IMG/VR virus record: IMGVR_UViG_3300030202_002216 | Span: 1 to 20,651 of that record | Direction: 5' to 3' (one strand) | From: a virus | DNA: 20,651 nt | Shown: positions 14,492-20,311 of the stretch, piece after piece | Layout of the letters: each line of letters opens with the position of its first letter | Numbering within the stretch: position 1 is the first letter of the stretch | The notes under the pieces: model-generated | The model's database searches: none | What the model saw: the letters and a program-made list of their open reading frames with translations, nothing else | Told to the model about the DNA's origin: nothing | Program-made: the position numbers and the translations under genes

Positions 14492-15035
14492 TATTTGTAA
14501 ACAAAAACTTAGTTTAAATAATTTTTATTTAAGTCACAATGGTCAATATAATTTTTGTTGTATACCCTGTGACAAGAAACGAAAACTCTTGTATCGTGCT
14601 GAAAATAAAGAGAAAATTGCATTAGCGGATCACAAGTATATTAACACAGAGAGAGGTTATGTGGGTGAAGTTATCAGTGGTATTTTTCAAAGACACAAGA
14701 AAAAGAATACTAGAATTAAATGGATACCAGAATGCACTAAACAAGAATTATATGATGAGTTGATGTTATATATACAAGACTTTGGTCGAAACTGTGAGTA
14801 TTGCAAACAACCTTGGACTTATAAACGAGCACTAGGTGTTAGAGGAACACAAAATACTGCACGCAAACGTGCTGGTGTTGAGTCTAATTTTTCAATTGAC
14901 CGGTTAGATTCTACTAAAACTTATAAACAAGGCAACATAGTATTCTGTTGTGTGGGTTGTAACAATAGAAAGAATCAAGTAAGATTGTCTGATGTTGTCA
15001 ACATAGTAAGAGTTTGGATGAAAAGAACAATATGA
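14436..15035 (+). CDS. HNH endonuclease with N-terminal zinc ribbon
   Basis: 199 residues. The N-terminal CSIC...CCIPC forms a zinc ribbon (about residues 18-45). CEYC near residue 121 and CCVGC near residue 175 frame the nuclease core. The HNH-like core is SNFSIDRLDSTKTYKQGN followed by CNNRKN. Such phage nucleases cut DNA during packaging or homing. AAAGGA at 14427-14432 precedes the ATG. I see no flanking intron or disrupted gene, so a packaging or accessory role rather than homing is possible. Confidence 0.85.
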   Translation: MNNLNVIKKKEFLEIKNCSICKQKLSLNNFYLSHNGQYNFCCIPCDKKRKLLYRAENKEKIALADHKYINTERGYVGEVISGIFQRHKKKNTRIKWIPECTKQELYDELMLYIQDFGRNCEYCKQPWTYKRALGVRGTQNTARKRAGVESNFSIDRLDSTKTYKQGNIVFCCVGCNNRKNQVRLSDVVNIVRVWMKRTI

Positions 15036-15112
15036 ATCATATCTTTGTATTTATTTTTACCTTTTTAGGTTTGATGACTTTACTGTCAATTTACATGATG
15101 GTGGTATTATAA
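15032..15112 (+). CDS. 26-residue hydrophobic membrane peptide
   Basis: It encodes MNHIFVFIFTFLGLMTLLSI plus six residues, almost entirely one membrane span. The ATG overlaps the HNH stop (ATGA). No ribosome site is needed if coupled. It may be a tiny membrane protein, but chance cannot be excluded in AT-rich DNA. Confidence 0.5.
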   Translation: MNHIFVFIFTFLGLMTLLSIYMMVVL

Positions 15113-15154
15113 ATATGAAGATTAAAAGAACAATAGATGGAAAGGAGGAAGATA

Positions 15155-15418
15155 ATGAGTTATAATAGAGATCCGTTATACTATCATACAAAAATTAATT
15201 TTGATGAGTTGCTAGAGAAAAGAGAAAAAGCAATCAGGTTTCAAATTGATGGCATTAAAACATGGATGCCTATAAAGTGTTGTAAAAAATTAGATGAAAA
15301 ATCTAAAACAGTTTATATTTGGACAAAAGTGTTAGAATCCAATATGATGCAAGCTAGAGAATATTTTAAAAATTTAAAAAGCACTAACGCTGAAAGTAAA
15401 AAAATTGAATTGGAATAA
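15155..15418 (+). CDS. Small charged protein, unknown function
   Basis: 87 residues starting MSYNRDPLYYHTKINFDELL. I choose ATG 15155 because the perfect AAAGGAGG (15141-15148) lies just upstream, whereas the in-frame ATG at 15137 precedes it. A conserved-looking middle has WMPIKCCKKLDEK and a helical acidic end. It overlaps the following nuclease gene by 14 bases in another frame. No function can be named. Confidence 0.7.
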   Translation: MSYNRDPLYYHTKINFDELLEKREKAIRFQIDGIKTWMPIKCCKKLDEKSKTVYIWTKVLESNMMQAREYFKNLKSTNAESKKIELE

Positions 15419-16085
15419 ACTATATGAGTACCCAAAGACTGTAAGATCATCTGTTGATGGGGTGCGTAAGTATTCTATAGGTAACGAAAAATTACCATCT
15501 GTTACGACTATACTACAAAGCACGCAAGACCCGGAGAAAGCTGAATCTTTGGCCAGGTGGAAAGCACGGGTAGGTAATGCAGAGGCAGATAGAGTCAAGA
15601 ATACTGCAGCTCTACGGGGCACTGCGATGCACACATACTTAGAACATCACGTTAAGGGCGGCAATGTACTAGATTTGACTGACTTGGGACGTGAGGCGAG
15701 CAGCATGGGGCAAACTATCATTGAGAAAGGTTTTCCTGACATGGAAGAAGTATGGGGTGTTGAGTGTACTTTATTTTATCCTGGTCTATATGCAGGCCAA
15801 ACTGATATGTGTGGTATTTATCAGGGGCGTGAAAGTATAATAGATTTTAAGCAATCAAACAAGCCAAAACGTGCCGAGTGGATAGATGAATATAAGTTGC
15901 AGCTAGCAGCGTATGCAACTGCTCATGATTGTATTTTTGGAACGAGCATCGAGCAAGGGGTAATTTTAATGTGTACGCCAGATAATTTCTTTCAACGGTT
16001 TATAGTGAATGGCAGCGAGTTTCGAGAATGGAAATGGAAGTGGCTAAAAAAGATTGACCAATACTATGATAGAAATAATAGATAA
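15405..16085 (+). CDS. PD-(D/E)XK nuclease, RecB/Cas4-like exonuclease
   Basis: 226 residues from a TTG start at 15405 that overlaps the upstream gene. The PD-(D/E)XK core is visible: GLYAGQTDM provides the Asp, IIDFKQS provides the D-x-K, and YKLQLAAYA is the RecB-type Q/Y motif. An N-terminal PSVTTIL and LRGTAMHTYLE segment is typical of phage nucleases of this type. It probably resects DNA ends for recombination, replication or packaging. No ATG gives a longer natural start. Confidence 0.85.
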   Translation: MNWNKLYEYPKTVRSSVDGVRKYSIGNEKLPSVTTILQSTQDPEKAESLARWKARVGNAEADRVKNTAALRGTAMHTYLEHHVKGGNVLDLTDLGREASSMGQTIIEKGFPDMEEVWGVECTLFYPGLYAGQTDMCGIYQGRESIIDFKQSNKPKRAEWIDEYKLQLAAYATAHDCIFGTSIEQGVILMCTPDNFFQRFIVNGSEFREWKWKWLKKIDQYYDRNNR

Positions 16086-16545
16086 CTTTTTAGAAGAAGA
16101 CGAATTTAATAAGATTCGTGATGTTTTAATGAGTGATAATTTTCCGTGGTTTTACAATGATTATATTACTAACAAGAATGATTTAAGTCATAAGTTTTAT
16201 TTTACTCATACGTTTTACAGGCAACCGGCCAGGATAAGTAATTGGTTTGACTTGTGGATCAATACTTTACAAAAATTAAAGTGCAATAGTATAATTAGAA
16301 TTAAAGCAAATATCTACCCTAAAAATAATAAAGAAGAAATAAATAAACCTCATATTGATTATAAATTTAAACATAAAGGTTGCTTATTGTATGTAAATGA
16401 TAATAATGGTGCAACTTATTTTAAAGATAAAAAAGTAATACCGAAAGCTAATAGAATTGTGTTATTTGATCCAAGCATTGAACACTCAAGTAGTCTATGT
16501 ACGGATGCAAAGAGGCGAGTGACTGTAAATTTTAATTATTTCTAA
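16066..16545 (+). CDS. 2OG-Fe(II) oxygenase-like protein 2
   Basis: 159 residues starting MIEIIDNFLEEDEFNKI. I choose ATG 16066 because that start places the conserved NFL...EEF at the N-terminus. The metal site is H96-x-D98 (PHIDYKF) with H140 (EHSSS), and the 2-oxoglutarate residue is R151. It is a near copy in architecture of the next gene: same length, same motif positions, low sequence identity. The first 20 bases overlap the nuclease gene. The substrate is unknown. Confidence 0.85.
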   Translation: MIEIIDNFLEEDEFNKIRDVLMSDNFPWFYNDYITNKNDLSHKFYFTHTFYRQPARISNWFDLWINTLQKLKCNSIIRIKANIYPKNNKEEINKPHIDYKFKHKGCLLYVNDNNGATYFKDKKVIPKANRIVLFDPSIEHSSSLCTDAKRRVTVNFNYF

Positions 16546-16549
16546 AATC

Positions 16550-17032
16550 ATGGATTTAAAGATTGTAAAAAATTATTTAGATAATGAAACTTATTATATA
16601 TTAAACAAAGAAATTAATTCAGATTATTTTCCTTTATATTACACAAATAATGTAAGTTACCGCAATAAAAAAGATAGCTTTATGTTTAATCATATTTTTT
16701 ATAACAATGGTGTAAATAGTAGTTTTTTTGAAAAAATTGTATTACCTTTAATTAAACCTTTAAATGTTAAAAATTTAATAAGAGCAAAATTAAATTTTTA
16801 TACCAATCAAAAACATCAAATAAAACATGTTTATCATACAGATAGTGAGGAAGACCATAAAGTTGCTTTATATTCTTTAAATACAAATAATGGCTATACG
16901 GAATTTGAAAATGGACCTATTGTAAAATCAGTAGCGAATCAGCTGTGTGTATTTGATGGTAAATTAAAACATAGATCTGTTACTCAAACCGATAAAGATT
17001 CCAGGATTAATATAAATATTAATTTTATATAG
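16550..17032 (+). CDS. 2OG-Fe(II) oxygenase-like protein 3, paralogue of the preceding one
   Basis: 160 residues. The metal site is H96-x-D98 (YHTDSEE) with H141 (KHRSV) and R152. The ligand spacing and length match the upstream protein (H96, D98, H140, R151), so the two arose by tandem duplication and then diverged strongly. Both have a Tyr/Phe-rich N-terminal half (YFPLYYTNNV). The genes are 4 bases apart and the product is rich in Asn and Lys. The enzymatic activity is inferred. The substrate is unknown. Confidence 0.85.
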   Translation: MDLKIVKNYLDNETYYILNKEINSDYFPLYYTNNVSYRNKKDSFMFNHIFYNNGVNSSFFEKIVLPLIKPLNVKNLIRAKLNFYTNQKHQIKHVYHTDSEEDHKVALYSLNTNNGYTEFENGPIVKSVANQLCVFDGKLKHRSVTQTDKDSRINININFI

Positions 17033-17043
17033 GTGAAGAACTT

Positions 17044-17562
17044 ATGAACATAAAAAAAATACAAACAGAATTTATTACAATAGATGTTCCAAATCATAAA
17101 AAACATAAACCTATACTACTGGATTTAATTAGTAAGATGCCTAATAAATCTTTACATAGAGTATCTAAAACAGATTGGGAACTACCTAAGGATTTTAAAA
17201 GAGAATATCTAGAGTATTTTTATGATAATATTGCAACTGATATTATGCACCAACAAAAAAAATATTTTAATGCTGGAAATTGGACTATTGGTAATGCATG
17301 GTTTCAACAGTATGAAAAAAACTCAACTCATGATTATCATACCCATGGTCTTGCAAACTATACCAATGTTTATTTCTTAGAACTACCGGACCCTAAGTTT
17401 AAAACTTCTATAAAAGTTGGAAAAAAAGAGTATAATTACAAGGTAAAAGAAGGCCAGATTATTACCTTTCCAGCGCACCTATTGCATGGTTCTATGTCTA
17501 ATGGTGATCTTAGAAAAACTGTAATTTCTTTTAACTCAAATTTTAAATATTATGTACTATAG
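17044..17562 (+). CDS. 2OG-Fe(II) oxygenase-like protein 4
   Basis: 172 residues. It has an HxH first motif (H99 and H101 in DYHTHGLANYTNVYFLEL), a distal His H148 (LLHGS) and R157, the form seen in PF13759-like phage oxygenases. This differs from the HxD pair upstream and matches the first and fifth oxygenases. AGGTGAAG at 17032-17039 is the ribosome site. The gene overlaps the SET gene by 11 bases. The substrate is unknown, but the coupling to a SET-domain gene suggests a shared protein target. Confidence 0.85.
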   Translation: MNIKKIQTEFITIDVPNHKKHKPILLDLISKMPNKSLHRVSKTDWELPKDFKREYLEYFYDNIATDIMHQQKKYFNAGNWTIGNAWFQQYEKNSTHDYHTHGLANYTNVYFLELPDPKFKTSIKVGKKEYNYKVKEGQIITFPAHLLHGSMSNGDLRKTVISFNSNFKYYVL

Positions 17563-17902
17563 ACCCTTACCTAATGGATTATATATTGGCCTATCTAAGA
17601 TAGAAGGACAAGGAGTGTATACTTCAAAGGAACTGCTGCGTGGTTGTAAATTAGGCGAATCTCATTACCGGATCGATGTATCGGGCGTCAACTCTATTAA
17701 TGAAGAAGAGAATGAAAACATAATAATTAGAACTCCGTTGGGTGGATTTATGAATCATAATGTAAAACCTAATTGTCATCGGTCGCAGATAAGAATTAAA
17801 CCTGGAATTGATAAGTGGGTTATAACTGTGGTTGAAGACATTAATCCTGGTGAAGAATTGACTTTAAAATATGAATTTTATGACCCAGAAAAACCAATTT
17901 AA
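17552..17902 (+). CDS. SET-domain protein, putative protein lysine methyltransferase
   Basis: 116 residues that cover the core of a SET domain. The SAM-binding strand is KIEGQGVYTSKEL (about 17-29), the knot-forming motif is FMNHNVKPNC (66-75), and the C-terminal motif is GEELTLKYEF (105-114). The knot Asn and His are present. The last motif has Lys where Asp often occurs (LKY instead of xDY). The size is shorter than most bacterial SET proteins, so it is a minimal version. It is coupled to the oxygenase gene by an 11-base overlap. A substrate cannot be inferred from sequence. Confidence 0.85.
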   Translation: MYYRPLPNGLYIGLSKIEGQGVYTSKELLRGCKLGESHYRIDVSGVNSINEEENENIIIRTPLGGFMNHNVKPNCHRSQIRIKPGIDKWVITVVEDINPGEELTLKYEFYDPEKPI

Positions 17903-17941
17903 ATTGTGGTAGAACTAAGGCAATTGTGGCAGAAACGAGGC
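17902..17941 (+). repeat. Two 20-base tandem direct repeats
   Basis: AATTGTGGTAGAACTAAGGC (17902-17921) is followed immediately by AATTGTGGCAGAAACGAGGC (17922-17941), with 17 of 20 bases identical. A diverged third copy (GATTGTAGCAGAATTCG) follows at 17954. The first copy starts at the last base of the SET stop codon. The TGTGG core is shared with the larger repeat cluster downstream. Confidence 0.6.
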
Positions 17942-17983
17942 ACGAGTGCGGCGGATTGTAGCAGAATTCGACGTACACATAGT

Positions 17984-18006
17984 CACTTTTTAGTGCATTT
18001 TTTTTT
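17984..18006 (+). terminator. Weak candidate terminator after the SET gene
   Basis: CACT (17984-17987) and AGTG (17992-17995) form a four-base stem around TTTT, followed by nine T's (17998-18006). The stem is too short for a confident intrinsic terminator. The position just after the oxygenase-SET block is suitable. Confidence 0.25.
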
Positions 18007-18011
18007 AAAAA

Positions 18012-18413
18012 TGTGGAAGATTTTTTAAAAACACAGCAAAAAGTATGCGACAGTTTGTCAGTTTTTTGTTTTCGAGAACAAAAATGTGGAAAATGGTATC
18101 AAAAACCCGCATAGAATTTACAGTAACAGGCAAAAATGTGGAAAATGTGGAAGATTCAAAATGCTAGAACCATTGGTATATAAGGAAAGTAATCAATTTC
18201 CACATTTCCACGTTTTTCAAAATGTTTTGAGGCATAAAAATGTTTAAAAGTATTTTAAGTCTTTATTAGTAGAAAAAAATTAAAATTAATTATTTTTCGC
18301 ACTATACAACAAAAGTAGCTTCCACACTTTTAAAATCAAAAATGTGGAAAATGTAGAAAGCCGCAGTAGCCAACACTTTTTTAACATTGAAAATGTGGAA
18401 GAAATGTGGAAGA
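18012..18413. repeat. Cluster of TGTGGAA repeats in both orientations, candidate origin or packaging site
   Basis: This is the largest gene-free stretch. Forward copies are TGTGGAAGA at 18012, 18146, 18394 and 18405, and TGTGGAAAA at 18085, 18137 and 18343. A TGTAGAAAG variant is at 18352. Inverted copies are ATTTCCACA (18196-18204), ATTTCCACG (18204-18212) and GCTTCCACA (18318-18326). A 20-base imperfect inverted repeat pairs 18131-18153 with 18195-18217. TTTTCCACA differs by one base from the E. coli DnaA box TTATCCACA. The AT-rich stretch 18237-18300 could be an unwinding element. The cluster sits near TerS, so a TerS binding site is the other reading. Confidence 0.6.
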
Positions 18414-18598
18414 AGCAAAGTATGCTAGGCACAGTAATATCTATGATGACAGAAAAAGAATTTTGGGATACATTCAATAAAAAACACAATCCTGAATATT
18501 ATTATGCCAAAAATAAAGAAAAAGAAAAAGAGCAAAAGAAAAATAAAAAACAAAAAAACTATACCTTTAAATATAAAATCTTTAGGAAACAAGATTGA
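18404..18598 (+). CDS. Small Lys-rich protein, unknown function, start uncertain
   Basis: A 64-residue protein starting MWKKQSMLGTVISMMTEKEF. The open frame extends upstream to a GTG at 18344, but those 20 residues are encoded by the TGTGGAA repeats, so I prefer the ATG at 18404, or the next ATG at 18422. The C-terminal half is a long Lys/Glu run (KNKEKEKEQKKNKKQKN). It overlaps the next gene by 95 bases in another frame. There is no recognisable domain. Confidence 0.45.
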   Translation: MWKKQSMLGTVISMMTEKEFWDTFNKKHNPEYYYAKNKEKEKEQKKNKKQKNYTFKYKIFRKQD

Positions 18599-18848
18599 TG
18601 CATATCCATTTGTAGTTATAGAATGGTTTGATATCGAGGGGGATGCCGGCTGGAGTTCTACAAAAGATTTAAATAGAGAACAATTACCAACATGTGTTTC
18701 TAGAGGTTATCTGTTAAGTCAGAAAAAAGGCGTCACTAGAATATTTACTGATTATATAAAAACAAAAGACAAACCAACTTTCGATAATATTGGCAACACA
18801 ACTATAATTCCAACGTCAGTGATAGTGTCAATTAAAAGACTTAATTAA
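18504..18848 (+). CDS. Conserved phage protein with a compact domain
   Basis: 114 residues. Residues about 32-114 (YPFVVIEWFDIEGDAGWSS onward, then LPTCVSRGYLLSQ and a TIIPTSVIVSIKRL end) are a domain I recognise from marine phage genomes, of unknown function. The first 31 residues are a Lys-rich extension starting at ATG 18504. It overlaps TerS tail to tail by 8 bases. It could bind nucleic acid near the packaging region, which is inference from position only. Confidence 0.75.
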   Translation: MPKIKKKKKSKRKIKNKKTIPLNIKSLGNKIDAYPFVVIEWFDIEGDAGWSSTKDLNREQLPTCVSRGYLLSQKKGVTRIFTDYIKTKDKPTFDNIGNTTIIPTSVIVSIKRLN

Positions 18849-19368
18849 CTTTTTTTACTTTTGGTAGTCTTGACTGTTCTACTTTCTTTTTTACTTCTTT
18901 AGTAATATCTTCTGCTTCAACACCTTCAAGTATAGGTGAATATTGATCTACAATATCTTTCATTCTTGTTTCTAGTTCCTCTGCGGATAGATCATCTAAC
19001 TTACCAGTTCTAATTATTTTTTGTTCAATATATAATCCTGCTGCTTTACCTCGTGCAACTTCTGCATTAACTGCTGCAGACCATGCACCTTTGTTTAAAG
19101 CTGCTTGTCTTATCTTACCCAATTCTGTGATGTGTCTTCCATAGGTGACATCATATTTTTTTTGATACTCTTCTCTGATCTCACCTATGTATTTAACAAC
19201 TAAAGGGTACTTTTTTGGATTCTGTAATTCTGATGCTGTGATTCGTGCTCTGTCTTTTGCATAGCCTGCTTCGATGGCACATTCAAATGCATACTTACGA
19301 CCTTCGTTAGTCACAAGCTCATGTGCAAACTTAATTTGCATTTCTGTTAATTTTTTTGGTAAACCCAT
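18841..19368 (-). CDS. terS: Terminase small subunit
   Basis: A 175-residue protein on the - strand. The N-terminal LTEMQIKFAHELVTNEGRKY and EAGYAKDRARITASELQNP are the helix-turn-helix region typical of phage small terminases. It binds the phage DNA and recruits the large subunit for packaging. The C-terminal half is helical and Lys/Glu-rich (KEVKKKVEQ), suitable for oligomerisation. It is transcribed opposite to nearly all other genes, and the large subunit is not in the window. There are only about six bases from a possible -10 box to the ATG. Confidence 0.85.
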   Translation of the reverse strand: MGLPKKLTEMQIKFAHELVTNEGRKYAFECAIEAGYAKDRARITASELQNPKKYPLVVKYIGEIREEYQKKYDVTYGRHITELGKIRQAALNKGAWSAAVNAEVARGKAAGLYIEQKIIRTGKLDDLSAEELETRMKDIVDQYSPILEGVEAEDITKEVKKKVEQSRLPKVKKVN

Positions 19369-19370
19369 AG

Positions 19371-19403
19371 TTGACTTATAACGTAACTTGTTGTAAAAAG
19401 CAA
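19371..19403. promoter_or_regulatory. Overlapping divergent promoter pair between terS and the next + strand gene
   Basis: On the + strand, TTGACT (19371-19376) and TAAAAA (19394-19399) have a 17-base spacer, and a start near 19406 would make the transcript of 19407 leaderless. On the - strand, TATAAG (19380-19375) lies about 17 bases from TTGCTT (19403-19398), and its start would coincide with the terS ATG. The two promoters share bases and would compete. An imperfect inverted repeat ACTTGTT/AGCAAGT (19387-19405) lies between them and could be an operator. Confidence 0.45.
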
Positions 19404-19406
19404 GTC

Positions 19407-19646
19407 ATGATTGACGCTAAGTTAATAAGACAAGTCTTAGATAAATTTTTAAAATCAGAGACAGTTAAACATGCAAGAATGCAAGTTAGGACATCAGATG
19501 GTGTATATCACGATATTAAATCAGTTAAGTTATTAGAAAATAAGATCATAGGTTCAAGAGAATCTCATCGTATTGTTATTGAAGTCCTACCTGAACAGGC
19601 CCCAATGGGTAAAGTTGTCAAAGATCATGGGGGTATTATACTTTAA
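19407..19646 (+). CDS. Conserved small phage protein
   Basis: 79 residues starting MIDAKLIRQVLDKFLKSETV. I choose ATG 19407 over an in-frame TTG at 19371 because that TTG forms the -35 of the divergent promoter. It has a KMKVR-like strand followed by a HDIKSVKLLENKIIG segment and a hydrophobic end, as seen in small proteins of marine phages. The function is unknown. It overlaps the next gene by 1 base. Confidence 0.7.
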   Translation: MIDAKLIRQVLDKFLKSETVKHARMQVRTSDGVYHDIKSVKLLENKIIGSRESHRIVIEVLPEQAPMGKVVKDHGGIIL

Positions 19647-20308
19647 TGAGTAATATTGAAACTGTATCTTTGTTTGATACATTACTCTATCAAACACAGC
19701 TTCCAGAATATTTAGAAGATAAAGATTTTATGGCTGTATGTGATGAACATACAGACAAAGCAATAGCAGATGCAAAACAAACTATTGATGATAGGCAAAA
19801 ACGATTTAATGCTGAAATAAAAGATCATGGCATGTCGTATCATTCTGGACCTGAGTTATATAAAGATGATAGACTTGGAGAGTTTGAGTTGTTAATTAGA
19901 AATACAGGTAGAAATATTTTAGAAGATCAAGGTTTTGATTTGTCTAGTCACATATTAGATTATACAGAAATGTGGATACAGAAGTTTGCTTTTGAAGGTG
20001 GTGGACATCAAGATACTCACGTTCATTGGGACAATCATATCTCTGGTTTTTATTTTGTAGAGTGTTCTGAAAGGACATCACGACCAGTATTTCACGATCC
20101 TCGTCCAGGTCGTATGATGTTGAATTTACCTATTAAGGATCATTCTAAACTATGTCCTGCTATGGAAAGACAGATTGTATCTATCAAACCTGGCACACTT
20201 TTAATGTTTAACTCATGGCTGCCGCATCAATTCAGTGTAGATAATGGTATTGATCCATTTAGATTTATACATTTTAACATACAAGCAAGACCTAAGACAT
20301 TACGGTAA
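19646..20308 (+). CDS. 2OG-Fe(II) oxygenase-like protein 5
   Basis: 220 residues. The metal site is H125-V126-H127 (THVHWDNHISGFYFV), again an HxH first motif of the PF13759-like branch. The distal site is H194 (LPHQFSV) with R206 (FRFIHFN). The middle has RPVFHDPRPG, often seen in this branch. It is the largest oxygenase after the first one and the only one next to the packaging genes. The start overlaps the previous stop (TAATG). The substrate is unknown. Confidence 0.85.
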   Translation: MSNIETVSLFDTLLYQTQLPEYLEDKDFMAVCDEHTDKAIADAKQTIDDRQKRFNAEIKDHGMSYHSGPELYKDDRLGEFELLIRNTGRNILEDQGFDLSSHILDYTEMWIQKFAFEGGGHQDTHVHWDNHISGFYFVECSERTSRPVFHDPRPGRMMLNLPIKDHSKLCPAMERQIVSIKPGTLLMFNSWLPHQFSVDNGIDPFRFIHFNIQARPKTLR

Positions 20309-20311
20309 AAT

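Noticed and set aside
15115-15165. 16-codon frame starting MKIKRTIDGK
   Set aside because: Too short and covers the ribosome site of the next gene; no independent support.
18063-18084. TTTTTGTT/AACAAAAA inverted repeat as an intrinsic terminator
   Set aside because: The stem is entirely A/T plus one G-C pair and too weak; it may be part of the repeat region.
17903-18403. Search for tRNA or other known RNA genes in the gene-poor region
   Set aside because: No cloverleaf with CCA-like end, TPsiC or D-arm patterns seen; only repeats and weak hairpins.
17902-18413. Repeat cluster considered as a CRISPR array
   Set aside because: Units are only 7 to 20 bases, irregularly spaced and in both orientations, and there are no cas genes.
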